In this document: positions 46,058-55,789 of the stretch, one piece after another
How positions within the stretch are numbered: the stretch's first letter is position 1
Layout: each line of letters opens with the position of its first letter
NCBI GenBank assembly: GCA_900545015.1
Contig: UQXJ01000004.1
Coordinates: 17,533-81,532, forward strand
From: an uncultured Mollicutes bacterium
Lineage (GTDB): Bacteria > Bacillota_I > Bacilli_A > RFN20 > CAG-826
DNA length: 64,000 nucleotides
Direction of reading: 5' to 3'
Translations under genes and position numbers: made by a program
Notes under the pieces: generated by a model
What the model was told of the DNA's origin: nothing
The model's database searches: none
Seen by the model: only the letters and a program-made list of their open reading frames with translations

Positions 46058-47737
46058 TTATTTCTTCTTTAAGTATTTAATACTATCTAAGCAGACAGCT
46101 GCCATGATGATAATACCTTTGAAAATATATTGAATATTAACATCGAATCCTAAGAATGTTAAGCAGTATGTCATACCTTGGAAGATGATAGTTCCTAAGA
46201 CGACACCAGAGATTTTTCCGATACCACCAGAGAAAGAAACACCACCAATAACACAAGCTGCAATAGCATCAAGTTCAGTACCATAACCAGTATTTGGGTT
46301 AGCGCCAGCACCTTGAAGAGCAGTTGCTGCACCACCTAAGCCATATAAAACACCAGCCATAATGAAGACTAAGAGTGTTGTCCAGAAGACTGAAACGCCA
46401 GAGACACTTGCTGCTTCTTGGTTTCCACCAACAGCATACATATTTTTACCAAATCTAGTTTTATTCCAAATAAACCAGACAATTGCTATTACAACAATTG
46501 CAACGATAATAATGTTTAGATAATTTTGACCTCTTAATGCTTTACTGATAGTTAAGTCTGCGTTGAATGCTGGATATTGACCATAACTAATCATGAATAA
46601 TCCATAAATTAATAATTGCGTTGATAATGTAGTAATAAATGGATGCATTTTAAATTTAGCTGTGAAGAATCCTGCAATTGTTGAGAACAATGTACAGAGA
46701 ATAATTGGCACTAAGAAAGCTAAGATTACTTTAGGAACTACTGGCCAATTAACTACATCGATTGTAAAGCCGAATGCAGATGGATAAACTTCTTTAGCAA
46801 GAATCATATTGAAGAATCCTGCACCAAGTCCGGTCATACGGCCAACTGACAAGTCAGTACCACCAAGCAAGATAAGTCCAGCAACACCAAGTGCATAGAA
46901 GACTTTAACTGATGATTGTCCTAAAATTGACATAATGTTTTGACTTGTAAAGATATTTTTACCAATTCCAAGTCCATAGAATATTGAGAATAAGAAGAAC
47001 ACTACAACAATGATATTTAATGCATTTTTAATTAACCAGCTTGATAATTTAAAGTCATAAACATATGTTTTTTGTTTATTTTCAAGTCCTTCTAAGATGT
47101 TTCTACGACCATTTCTTGCTTTAAAGATGAAATTATCTTTTTCTAAGAATGCATTATAACTTCTATCTTTTGCGGCTTGAATTTTATTTTCATATTCGCC
47201 TTTTGCTTCATCAAGTGCTGAATGATAAGAAACCTTATTTGCTTTTAAAGCAATTGCGTTTTCATTTTTTGCTTTTTTAATCGCTTCTTTATCATCACGA
47301 GCTTCTTCAATTCTAGCTTGGTTCTTGCTTTTTACATCCGCTAAAGTTTGAACATGTTTAGCCTTAATCTCATTTTTTGCTTCTAAGTAAGCCGCTTTTG
47401 CTTCAGCTTTTTCTTTTTTTGCTATTCCATTTTCAGAAGAATAATATTTTTGTCCTTCTTCATTCGCATAAGCAACAGCTTCTTTAATAAGATTTTTAAC
47501 TTGTTCTTTGTTCTCTTCTTTAACAGCTTTTGCTTCAACTATTAAGTTTTTATCGTTTTCTACAATTTTTTCTTTAATTTCTTTTTCAAGTGTTTTATTT
47601 GCTCTAACATCTCTAATTTCATCTTTTAAAGCGTTAATTTTATCTTCGCCTTCTTTTCTTAAGGAAGAGAGTTCACTCAAGTAATTTTTAAATTTACTAT
47701 CGCTTTCAAAAGGATTGAGTATTTTTTCGCTTTCCAT
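46058..47737 (-). CDS. mglC: Galactose/methyl-galactoside ABC permease with long N-terminal extension
   Basis: 559 residues. Residues about 235-555 form a standard MglC/RbsC-type permease with about 8-10 helices and the motif GGTDLSVGRMTGLGAG. Residues 1-230 are an added cytoplasmic, highly charged Ala/Lys/Glu-rich segment of predicted long helices or coiled coil, absent from usual MglC (about 335 residues). It may bind the ATPase MglA, the sensor system or the envelope. Last gene of mglB-mglA-mglC, 12 nt after mglA. Confidence 0.9.
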   Translation of the reverse strand: MESEKILNPFESDSKFKNYLSELSSLRKEGEDKINALKDEIRDVRANKTLEKEIKEKIVENDKNLIVEAKAVKEENKEQVKNLIKEAVAYANEEGQKYYSSENGIAKKEKAEAKAAYLEAKNEIKAKHVQTLADVKSKNQARIEEARDDKEAIKKAKNENAIALKANKVSYHSALDEAKGEYENKIQAAKDRSYNAFLEKDNFIFKARNGRRNILEGLENKQKTYVYDFKLSSWLIKNALNIIVVVFFLFSIFYGLGIGKNIFTSQNIMSILGQSSVKVFYALGVAGLILLGGTDLSVGRMTGLGAGFFNMILAKEVYPSAFGFTIDVVNWPVVPKVILAFLVPIILCTLFSTIAGFFTAKFKMHPFITTLSTQLLIYGLFMISYGQYPAFNADLTISKALRGQNYLNIIIVAIVVIAIVWFIWNKTRFGKNMYAVGGNQEAASVSGVSVFWTTLLVFIMAGVLYGLGGAATALQGAGANPNTGYGTELDAIAACVIGGVSFSGGIGKISGVVLGTIIFQGMTYCLTFLGFDVNIQYIFKGIIIMAAVCLDSIKYLKKK

Positions 47738-47749
47738 GATAATTACTCC

Positions 47750-49249
47750 TTATAAATATTTAGCACATAATCTTAAGAGTTCTTCTTGATTTGTGTCTTT
47801 TGTAATGACTTCACCAGCTATTCTATAGTTACTCATTACTATGATTCTATTAGTAACACCCAAAATTTCAGGCATTTCAGAAGAAACCATGATAATTGAT
47901 TTGCCTTCATTAGCAAGTTTAATCATTAATTCGTAAATTTGATATTTTGCCATGATGTCAATACCTCTAGTAGGTTCATCCATAAGGAAGACATCAGGAT
48001 TTCTTTCAAGCCATTTACCAATAATAACTTTTTGTTGGTTACCGCCTGAAAGCGCAGAAATTTTATCTTTTCCAGAAGTACATTTAACGTGCATCGCATC
48101 AATTTGTCGATCACATGCATTTCTCATCTTTGTATTATTGATAATTCCAAATTGTTTATATTTATCAATGTTAGCAATACAAGTGTTGTAAACTAAATCT
48201 TCTTTTCCGAACATTCCGTTTACTTTTCTTTCTTCTGTAACAAAAGCGAAATTCTCTTTCATTGCATCTTTTGCAGAATTAAAGAAAATTCTCTTTCCTT
48301 TAAAATATATTTCGCCATCAGATAGTGTTCTAACACCAAAAAGTGCTTCTAAAAGTTCACTTCTTCCGGCTCCAACTAGTCCGTATATGCCTAAAATTTC
48401 ACCTTTTTTCAGTTCAAATGAAATATCTTTAAGCATTGGAGCATATTTAGTAGCAAGATTTTTAACAACCAAAACAGGTTCGCCAGGAGTATTTGTTAAA
48501 GGTGGGAAACGAGAATCTAAACTTCTTCCAACCATTGCTTTAACTAATTCATCGAGGTTTGTATCCTTTACTGGTTTATCAAGTGTAACCATACCATCAC
48601 GAAGGATAACAACTTGATCACAAAGTTTGAAAATTTCATCCATTTTATGTGAAATAAAAACAAAACTTATACCTTGTGCTTTTAATTTTCTAATAATTTC
48701 AAATAGTTTTACAACTTCTCTTTCTGATAAAGAAGATGTTGGTTCATCTAAAATAATAACTTTTGCGTTATATGAAACGGCTTTTGCTATTTCAACCATT
48801 TGGCGTTGTGAGACAGACATTTTTCTCATAATAGTTTTTGGAGAAACAGCCATTCCTAAATCATTAAAAAGTTTAACGCATCTTTGATACATTAACTTTT
48901 CATTAACGATAAGATTGCCTATTTCTGGGTATCTTCCTAAAAACATATTATCTAAAACAGTTCTATCAAGACATTGGTTTAATTCTTGGTGGACCATTGC
49001 GACACCTTTTTCAAGAGCTTCTTTTGGTCCTGAAAAAGAGATGGCATTGCCATCAAGCTTGATAGTTCCTGCATCACGAGAATAAATGCCGAACAAACAT
49101 TTCATCATAGTTGATTTACCAGCACCATTTTCGCCCATTAAACCTAAAATTTCTCCAGGTTTAACGTGGAGATTAATATCTTTTAAGACTTTATTCTTAC
49201 CAAATGATTTTGATAAACCTTCAATTTCTAATACAAATTTATCAACCAT
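47750..49249 (-). CDS. mglA: Galactose/methyl-galactoside ABC ATPase (two ABC domains)
   Basis: 499 residues, normal length for the carbohydrate-uptake CUT2 family. Domain 1 has Walker A GENGAGKSTMMK, signature MSVSQRQMVEIAKAV and Walker B VIILDEPTSSL. Domain 2 has Walker A GLVGAGRSELLE, signature LSGGNQQKVIIGKWL and Walker B VFLMDEPTRGID. As usual for CUT2, domain 2 is degenerate in Walker A. It energises MglC, with MglB delivering the sugar. Confidence 0.93.
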   Translation of the reverse strand: MVDKFVLEIEGLSKSFGKNKVLKDINLHVKPGEILGLMGENGAGKSTMMKCLFGIYSRDAGTIKLDGNAISFSGPKEALEKGVAMVHQELNQCLDRTVLDNMFLGRYPEIGNLIVNEKLMYQRCVKLFNDLGMAVSPKTIMRKMSVSQRQMVEIAKAVSYNAKVIILDEPTSSLSEREVVKLFEIIRKLKAQGISFVFISHKMDEIFKLCDQVVILRDGMVTLDKPVKDTNLDELVKAMVGRSLDSRFPPLTNTPGEPVLVVKNLATKYAPMLKDISFELKKGEILGIYGLVGAGRSELLEALFGVRTLSDGEIYFKGKRIFFNSAKDAMKENFAFVTEERKVNGMFGKEDLVYNTCIANIDKYKQFGIINNTKMRNACDRQIDAMHVKCTSGKDKISALSGGNQQKVIIGKWLERNPDVFLMDEPTRGIDIMAKYQIYELMIKLANEGKSIIMVSSEMPEILGVTNRIIVMSNYRIAGEVITKDTNQEELLRLCAKYL

Positions 49250-49271
49250 ATTTTCTCTTTCTAATGGTCAA

Positions 49272-49300
49272 TGAGTCCACGAAAGATTTCCGTGGACTCA
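49272..49300 (-). other. Intercistronic hairpin between mglB and mglA
   Basis: TGAGTCCACG and CGTGGACTCA pair perfectly and the stem continues inward (13 bp in all). No T-run follows, so it is not a normal terminator. It probably stabilises or processes mglB mRNA to give excess binding protein over the membrane subunits. Confidence 0.6.
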
Positions 49301-49324
49301 CCATTTTTAATTTAATTTTAACTA

Positions 49325-50563
49325 TTATTTAGCAAGGTTATTGAAGTAATCAACAATCATTTCACCTTGTAATTTTCCACCTTGAATAGCATCAAATCCA
49401 ACGTAATAGATTGTTTTAAATCTTGCGTCTTTCATAACTGCTGTATCTGTTGTTCCGTCTGCTTTTGTTCCTTGTCTGTTCCAGAAGATAACTGGTACGC
49501 TTGTAGGATTTTCTGCAGTTGCTTTTGTTAAGCCAGCAATCTTATCAAGATAAGCTTGTGTACCTGTCGTTTTAACCATATTAATGATATATGCATCAAA
49601 GTTTGAAGCTGTATCTAATAAACCCATTAATTTTGTATCATCAGCGCCATCACCTTTAGCAACTGTAACATCAAAGTTATAAAGATCTTTATAGTGATTA
49701 AAGAGAGGTTGCATTGATGAGTTAAGGAATGTATCTGATTCACTATAGTATGATTGCCATACTTTAGCTTTCTTTGTTGTACCTTTTTTAACGCCCTTTT
49801 CAGCTAAAGTTGTAATATCAGTAGTCATGAAGCTTTCAACGTTTTTGCCTGTAACAGCAACGTTATCAACGAGTAAGCTATGAGCTTCTTCACCATAAGT
49901 GACTTTTGAGCCAATCTTACCATAACCATTTGGTGAATCAACTGAGAAACCTTTTGTATAAACGTCAGCACCTGTTAAGCCATCGATAGCGTTTCTTGCA
50001 GCCATATAAATTGAAGCAGCTTGTGCAGGAGCATTTTGGTTAACTGTTCCCATGATTTTGCCTTCTTTAATATATTTAAGTGTTGATTGATTTGAGTCAT
50101 AACCGAAGATTGGCATTCCTTCTTTCCAGTTTGAAGCACCGATAGCACCTTCAGCCATACCATCATTATTTGATACGAAGAAATCGATATTTGGGTTAGC
50201 ATTTAACCAAGCTTCTGTTGAAGTTGTAGCTGTTTGTTGATCCCATGTAGCACCTGCTGTAGATTTTTGTTCGCCATGAGCAACTTCGTTAACTTCAAAT
50301 GTAGTTGATCCTAATTTTAAAGAACCTTTTACTGCTTTTTCAGTATTTGCGTTTGTTTCGTGTGTTGTTGGACGTGTTCCAAGAGCTTCTCTAATACCAG
50401 CTGTACGAGCTGCTGAGTCGTTATGGTCGATTTGTCCAATTAATAAAGCATAATTTAAGACTCCGTCTTTTGATGCTTCTTCCCATGACCATGATCCTGA
50501 ACCACCACATGATGCAAGAACCAATGTTGATAATGCTAATAATGGAATTAAATGTTTTTTCAT
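49325..50563 (-). CDS. mglB: Galactose/glucose-binding lipoprotein
   Basis: 412 residues. Lipobox LVLASC near residue 19, then a Gly/Ser/Trp-rich spacer and a type I periplasmic-binding fold (ALLIGQIDHNDSAARTAGI near the start; IDFFVSNNDGMAEGAI and MPIFGYDSN mid-protein). It is the sugar receptor of the MglABC importer, tethered to the outer face of the membrane. An AAAAGGAG ribosome site precedes the ATG. The leader region holds cre-like sites (50641-50712). Confidence 0.87.
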   Translation of the reverse strand: MKKHLIPLLALSTLVLASCGGSGSWSWEEASKDGVLNYALLIGQIDHNDSAARTAGIREALGTRPTTHETNANTEKAVKGSLKLGSTTFEVNEVAHGEQKSTAGATWDQQTATTSTEAWLNANPNIDFFVSNNDGMAEGAIGASNWKEGMPIFGYDSNQSTLKYIKEGKIMGTVNQNAPAQAASIYMAARNAIDGLTGADVYTKGFSVDSPNGYGKIGSKVTYGEEAHSLLVDNVAVTGKNVESFMTTDITTLAEKGVKKGTTKKAKVWQSYYSESDTFLNSSMQPLFNHYKDLYNFDVTVAKGDGADDTKLMGLLDTASNFDAYIINMVKTTGTQAYLDKIAGLTKATAENPTSVPVIFWNRQGTKADGTTDTAVMKDARFKTIYYVGFDAIQGGKLQGEMIVDYFNNLAK

Positions 50564-50640
50564 ATTTTCTCCTTTTATAAAATTCCTTTAGCGATACTTC
50601 GTAATGAACGTATGCGCTTAATTACGATTACATTTTCTTA

Positions 50641-50712
50641 CGAAAGCACTTACATTTAAATGGAAAAAACTACAAAAAATTATGAAAAAACTACACAATG
50701 AAAGCGTTTACA
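50641..50712 (-). promoter_or_regulatory. cre-like sites upstream of mglB
   Basis: TGAAAGCGTTTACA (50699-50712; TGTAAACGCTTTCA on minus) is a full match to the CcpA consensus TGWAANCGNTNWCA, and CGAAAGCACTTACA (50641-50654) is a weaker one. They lie 58 bp apart between the sensor genes and mglB. The first abuts the stop of the sensor lipoprotein gene. Confidence 0.6.
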
Positions 50713-51726
50713 TTAGATATTTTTAGTAATTTTTTGACCTTTTACATAGTAAAAATTACCATTTTGATTAACATTATCTTTTAAAGTTGGCATTTTTATA
50801 TTGTCAATCATGCTAATGTATAAATCATAAATAATTTGGGCTTGGGTATCTCCATCGTTTAAAACACTTCCAATTAAATATCCATCATTAATTGCTTTTA
50901 TTGCGTCTTCTGTTCCATCAACTCCGATAATTGGAAAATATTGTTCTAAAAAATATTGACCAGGTTTCATTATTTCCTTTAAATAAGAAATTGCACCTAA
51001 AGCCATTGCATCATTATTCGAAAGTAAAAGTTCAATATTTGTATTTCTAGAAACGATTTTTCTCATTTCTATATATCCTTTTTCATATTCCCAATCACAA
51101 AAAGCAACTTCAACAAGATCAATATCGAATCCAAATTTTCTTAATCCATCTAAGCAATATTTTGTTCTTGCTTCAGCATCTTGGTGAGAAAGTTCTCCTC
51201 TAAAAAGCGCTACTTGTAATTTTCCATCACCATTTTTATCAAATTTTGAGCCTTTAAATGATGAAGCAAAATTAAAATATTGAGCAGCTATTTCAGCTTG
51301 TGCTTGTCCTTGATATTTGCTATCTGCTCCAACATAATAAACATTTTCTTTTGCCCAATCACTGCTACTTGTATCTTCAAGCAAAGGTTCTCTATTAAAT
51401 AAAAGTAATGGAGTGTCTTCAATTTTTGCTTTTTCAATAAGGACGCTTGTTGATAATCTATCAACAATATTAACCAAAAGAGGATTTCCTTTATTTTTTT
51501 CAAGAACACTGACAATTTGACTATTTTGTAAACTTTGTTTTCTTGAAGCGTTATATGTTTTTAATTCAAATTCATTCTTTTCAAAATGTTCTTTAAAAGA
51601 AGAAACTAAAGAAACTATAAAAGGATCTGTATTATCATAAATAAAAAGATTAGCGACTCTATTTTTTTCGCCACATGAGCTTAATAAAATACAAGGTAGG
51701 AGTAATAAAACATCAAATTTCTTCAT
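50713..51726 (-). CDS. Sugar-sensing binding lipoprotein (MglB-like)
   Basis: 337 residues. Lipobox ILLSSC near residue 18, then a type I periplasmic-binding fold with NLFIYDNTDPFI near the start, NIELLLSNNDAMALGAI and PIIGVDGTEDAI. It is a second galactose-binding-type protein, but it is encoded in overlap (14 nt) with the YesM-type kinase rather than with the transporter subunits. By analogy with XylFII-LytS-YesN of Clostridium it is probably the extracellular sensor that presents bound sugar to the kinase. Confidence 0.82.
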   Translation of the reverse strand: MKKFDVLLLLPCILLSSCGEKNRVANLFIYDNTDPFIVSLVSSFKEHFEKNEFELKTYNASRKQSLQNSQIVSVLEKNKGNPLLVNIVDRLSTSVLIEKAKIEDTPLLLFNREPLLEDTSSSDWAKENVYYVGADSKYQGQAQAEIAAQYFNFASSFKGSKFDKNGDGKLQVALFRGELSHQDAEARTKYCLDGLRKFGFDIDLVEVAFCDWEYEKGYIEMRKIVSRNTNIELLLSNNDAMALGAISYLKEIMKPGQYFLEQYFPIIGVDGTEDAIKAINDGYLIGSVLNDGDTQAQIIYDLYISMIDNIKMPTLKDNVNQNGNFYYVKGQKITKNI

Positions 51727-53437
51727 TTTTCTTCTCTTTCACTGGAATAATCAAACTTATTGTTGTGCCTTCATCAAGCTTACTTTCAATTTTAATATCA
51801 GCCTTATCTCCATAATACACCCTTAAACGAAGATAAACATTTTTGAGCCCAACACCTTTTGTTTCACTTTCATCTTTTAAAGAATTTTCTAGTGCAATTC
51901 TTGTTTCTTCAAGCATTCCATATCCATTATCTGAAATAGATAAAATGATGAAGCCATCTTTTTTATAACCCTTAACCTTAATAGTGCCTTTTTCGCCTTC
52001 TTTTAAACCATGATTTATGGAATTTTCGATAATTGGTTGAAGGATAAGTTTAACAACATCTACATTTAAAATATCATCTTCTACATCAAAAGAATAATCA
52101 AAAGCATCGCCAAACCTAAGTTTTTGAATTAATAAATAATTATTGGCATGTTCAATTTCTTTTTTTAATGTAATGATGTTTTTACCTTTTGAAATAGAAA
52201 TTCTAAAGAATCTTGATAAAGCAACAATCATTTCTTCGGCTTCCATATTCTTATTTTTATCAATTAAAGCAAGAATACTATCAAGTGTATTGTATAAAAA
52301 ATGAGGATTAATTTGATTTTGAAGAGCCTGTAATTCACTCTTTCTTTGTTCTTCTTTTTCATAAATTAACTTGTCTTTTAAATCATCGATACGCCCAATT
52401 AATGCTTTAAAAGAATTATCAAGTTCAACAACTTCCCTCGATCCTTTAATATCTAAAATTTTAGAAGGCATATCTTCTAAAGATACAATTTCTGTCATTT
52501 CTTTACTTAACGAAAGAATAGGTTTAACCGATTTTCTAATTGCAAGAAAAGCTACAAAACAACCTACAAAAAGTAAAACTCCTCCAGTTATTAAAATATA
52601 AATAGTAAAGGATTTGATTGCTTCGCTTACAGCATCATAATTTAAGAAAACTCCAAGTCTCCAAGATGTATTCGAAATTGAAGAAGCAAATACAAAGTAA
52701 CTGTGATTAGAAATACTATAATGTCCGTTTCCCACTACAAGTTCTTTTAATATACTTATTTTATCTCCTAAATCTTTTGGCAATGACGAATAAACTATTC
52801 GGTAATTTTTATCATAAATTAAGAAGTTTCCACCTTCACCCAAAGCTGTTTCACTAAGCAAATTTACAATAGCATTAAATGAAAATTCAATGTGTAAAAC
52901 GGCATCAAATGTATTATTTTTATCATAAGATGCATATCTAGAAATAGAAAAAGAGTTAGGATATGCATGGTTTTGCGTAGTTGGGATGTTTAAAACAGGA
53001 ATTAATTTAGCTTCACTTGTTGCAAACGTTTGATTGAACCATTCTTCATTTTTAACATTATCATGAACACCTGTTGAACCATTAGATGCAATTAGTTCCC
53101 CTGTGCTAACTTTGTATAAAAAAACTGATATAATTTCTTCTCTTAAAGAAACTAAATTAGAAAAAAACGCATTCATTGTTTCTTTAAATTTATTTTCATC
53201 ATCTATTGCATTATATGAATAAATAATTGAATCTGAATTACGTAAAATTTGTGAAAAATATGAATCATATGTTCCTAAAAGTTGTTCTCCTGTCGCTTGA
53301 AGATTTTGATTTGTTGTTTTTAAAACATTATTTCTATATAAAGCAAAAGCTGAAGCAACAACTGTAGATAATAAAAACACTAGGACAAGTCCTAATACCG
53401 ATAAAAGTTCTAAATAAAGGGAACGTGGTTTCCTCAC
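51713..53437 (-). CDS. Sensor histidine kinase, YesM/LytS type
   Basis: 574 residues. Two membrane helices (about 17-34 and 277-299) flank an extracytoplasmic sensor domain of about 240 residues (Cache-like). A HAMP-like linker follows, then the His_kinase domain LQNQINPHFLYNTLD with phospho-acceptor His379, and a HATPase domain with SDNGYGM and KGVGLKNVYLRL. It autophosphorylates and passes phosphate to the YesN-type regulator encoded just upstream (4-nt overlap, ATGA). Confidence 0.92.
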   Translation of the reverse strand: MRKPRSLYLELLSVLGLVLVFLLSTVVASAFALYRNNVLKTTNQNLQATGEQLLGTYDSYFSQILRNSDSIIYSYNAIDDENKFKETMNAFFSNLVSLREEIISVFLYKVSTGELIASNGSTGVHDNVKNEEWFNQTFATSEAKLIPVLNIPTTQNHAYPNSFSISRYASYDKNNTFDAVLHIEFSFNAIVNLLSETALGEGGNFLIYDKNYRIVYSSLPKDLGDKISILKELVVGNGHYSISNHSYFVFASSISNTSWRLGVFLNYDAVSEAIKSFTIYILITGGVLLFVGCFVAFLAIRKSVKPILSLSKEMTEIVSLEDMPSKILDIKGSREVVELDNSFKALIGRIDDLKDKLIYEKEEQRKSELQALQNQINPHFLYNTLDSILALIDKNKNMEAEEMIVALSRFFRISISKGKNIITLKKEIEHANNYLLIQKLRFGDAFDYSFDVEDDILNVDVVKLILQPIIENSINHGLKEGEKGTIKVKGYKKDGFIILSISDNGYGMLEETRIALENSLKDESETKGVGLKNVYLRLRVYYGDKADIKIESKLDEGTTISLIIPVKEKKNEEI

Positions 53438-55026
53438 TTTTTACGATACTCCTGAGGAGAAACTCCAAAATATTTTTTAAAGCAATGTGAAAAATAATAT
53501 GGGTCCTCATAACCAATTTCATGAGCAATTTGAGCCAATTTATTATTTGGGTCAGCTAATAATCTTTTCGCTTCTTCCATTCTTCTTGTTGTTAATAAGC
53601 GAGTAAATGATGTTCCTTGTTTCTTTAAAATTGCAAAAATATATGAATTTGAATATCCAAGTTCGTTAGATAAAACATCAATTGAAAGTGAACTTGAAGC
53701 AAAGTGTTTATCAATATATCTTTTCATTTGTTCAAAAGCTGTATCAAGTCCAGTAACTCTTGCTCCGTTATTTACTTCAACAATTTTATCAATTAAATTA
53801 TCGAGAAGTTCAATGACGCTTTCTTTTCCTTTTTTAGAATATAATTCATTAATTAAATCAATATGTGAGTGATAAGTTTCATATAATTTATCAACAGCAA
53901 CACAAGATTTTAATAGCGAACCTAATAAATTACTTAATATAAGAAGATAAGAATCTCTAAATTCAATTTTAGAAATATTTTCGAGTAATTTATTAGTTAG
54001 TTCTTTTGCTTCTTCTTTTTTTCCATATAAAAGAGCATATCCAATATTTTTTAAATCATTATCATCAACTTTTCCAATTGTTTTATCTTTAACAGCTAGG
54101 TCTTCATAAAATAAAACTAAGCCTTTCCCCATAACTGTTCGATATTCAAGAGCCCATATTGTATGGCGAAACATCTTACGATAAGAAAGTGCTTCTTCAT
54201 TTGTATTTTTAATTTCACTAATTGCACAAGAAAATGACATTAAACATTTACGTTTTACTTTTGCCAATATTGTTGATATATTAGGTTCTAAATCTTCTTT
54301 ATTAAATTCTTTTTCGTTAATAAATAAGACACCAAGCGATGTTGCTTGTTCGAAAGAATAAAAAGTAAGTTCATCCTTAAATAAATTAATTAAATGTTTC
54401 TCTAAATAAAAATGAGCGAGTTCTAATTCTTCATAACTTAATGAATCTTCTTCTAAATCAGGATCAAATAAAGCAAAAGCTAAATATTTATTATTTAAAT
54501 CAATCCCATCTATTGATAGTTTTTCTTTAAAACTATTAGATAATTCTTTTAATGTAATAAGTTTAAGTAAATCTGAATTTTGTTCTGCTTTTAATAAAGC
54601 TGCATTACTTTCATGAGCTTTTTTAATGTCATTATCGATTTCATTTGTTTTATCTAATCTATCTTTTGCTTTATTTAAAGCATCTTTTAATTCAACAAAA
54701 GAAAGTGGTTTACTAAGGTAAGCTATAGCATCTAATTTAATTGCTTGTTTAGCAAAATCAAAATCATCAAATCCACTTAAAAATATTATTTGTAATAATG
54801 GATAATTCTCTTTTAATTCTTTAGCAAGTTCTAAACCCGTAACAAAAGGCATCTTAATATCAGTGATTAAGATATCTAATTCAGATAATAGATTAACTTC
54901 TTCTAAAACATCATATCCATTTTGAAAAGAACCAATTACTTCAAAATTGTCTTTTTCGTTATTTAATAATGAAAGAAGTCTCGATCTAGTTGCTTCTTCA
55001 TCGTCAACGACTATTATTTTATACAT
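53434..55026 (-). CDS. Response regulator, YesN/AraC type
   Basis: 530 residues. N-terminal receiver domain with acidic pocket VVDDEE and phospho-acceptor Asp56 (LITDIKMP), a long helical middle region and a C-terminal AraC double helix-turn-helix (about 425-530, ending HCFKKYFGVSPQEYRKK). It probably activates the downstream mglBAC genes and perhaps galMK. A TAAAAT-like box 6 nt before the ATG and no Shine-Dalgarno suggest a leaderless start. First gene of the sensor unit. Confidence 0.92.
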   Translation of the reverse strand: MYKIIVVDDEEATRSRLLSLLNNEKDNFEVIGSFQNGYDVLEEVNLLSELDILITDIKMPFVTGLELAKELKENYPLLQIIFLSGFDDFDFAKQAIKLDAIAYLSKPLSFVELKDALNKAKDRLDKTNEIDNDIKKAHESNAALLKAEQNSDLLKLITLKELSNSFKEKLSIDGIDLNNKYLAFALFDPDLEEDSLSYEELELAHFYLEKHLINLFKDELTFYSFEQATSLGVLFINEKEFNKEDLEPNISTILAKVKRKCLMSFSCAISEIKNTNEEALSYRKMFRHTIWALEYRTVMGKGLVLFYEDLAVKDKTIGKVDDNDLKNIGYALLYGKKEEAKELTNKLLENISKIEFRDSYLLILSNLLGSLLKSCVAVDKLYETYHSHIDLINELYSKKGKESVIELLDNLIDKIVEVNNGARVTGLDTAFEQMKRYIDKHFASSSLSIDVLSNELGYSNSYIFAILKKQGTSFTRLLTTRRMEEAKRLLADPNNKLAQIAHEIGYEDPYYFSHCFKKYFGVSPQEYRKK

Positions 55027-55092
55027 ATTTCTATTTTAAACTATATTCTCACTTAATGCGATTTCGAAAATTATAGAATATTTCTAATTTTC

Positions 55093-55129
55093 AGTATTTT
55101 TTACAATTCAATTGTAAATTTTACTAGAT
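55093..55129. repeat. 37-bp direct repeat, left copy
   Basis: Exact copy of 57052-57088. It contains the palindrome TTTACAATTCAATTGTAAA. It lies 43 nt beyond the stop of the hypothetical gene and upstream of the response-regulator gene. Confidence 0.85.
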
Positions 55130-55172
55130 AGTCATGAATGTTTTTTTACTTTTAATTATGCAAAACTGAATT

Positions 55173-55760
55173 TTATGGTCCTACAATAAGAAAAACATCA
55201 GCTGCTGGGTATCTTTCAAGTAAAAATTCTAAGTTCATTGCTGATACAACGAGCACCATACAAAAATAATATTTTATATCTTGATAAACACCATCTTCCA
55301 TTTTTACCCAATTATCATCATAATAAAACCTATGATCATCCACATATTCTAAAATGCGTTTTTTAACATAATCTATTATTTGGTCATTAATGTCATATTT
55401 TAAGCACTCATTCATTCTTCTTAAGTCTTTTATAATTCCTTCAATTTCACTTCTTCTATAATAATTAGAATCATAAACCTCAAACCCATCGTGTGTGCAT
55501 TTATCCCTTTGATTTTCTATAAAATTCAAATCTATATGTTTATCGAAAACATCCCATGCTATCGAAAATAAAGGAGAAAAATCTGACATAGAGAAATAAA
55601 CTTCGTATTCATCGTTTCTACCTCTTTCAGGATCGTCGTTTTCGTAGTAAAGAGGTAAGAACTCAACTTCATAAACAACTTCCGAACCATGAAAAATTCC
55701 CATTTTTTCTGACACATCTTTATAAACAGAAAAATTTTCATATACTTCTTTTTTATCCAT
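55173..55760 (-). CDS. Hypothetical protein, 195 aa, partner of DUF4143 ATPase
   Basis: Not recognised. It is acidic and rich in Tyr and Asp (YYENDDPERGRNDEYEVYFSMSDF), probably soluble, with a single moderately hydrophobic C-terminal segment (about 165-195). It lies 29 nt after the AAA/DUF4143 ATPase in the same direction. The two genes alone fill the interval between two exact 37-bp repeats, so they form a cassette. An immunity-like or substrate role for the ATPase partner is a guess. Confidence 0.6.
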   Translation of the reverse strand: MDKKEVYENFSVYKDVSEKMGIFHGSEVVYEVEFLPLYYENDDPERGRNDEYEVYFSMSDFSPLFSIAWDVFDKHIDLNFIENQRDKCTHDGFEVYDSNYYRRSEIEGIIKDLRRMNECLKYDINDQIIDYVKKRILEYVDDHRFYYDDNWVKMEDGVYQDIKYYFCMVLVVSAMNLEFLLERYPAADVFLIVGP

Positions 55761-55789
55761 TTTGCTTTTTCCTTTATTAATAATTAAAT

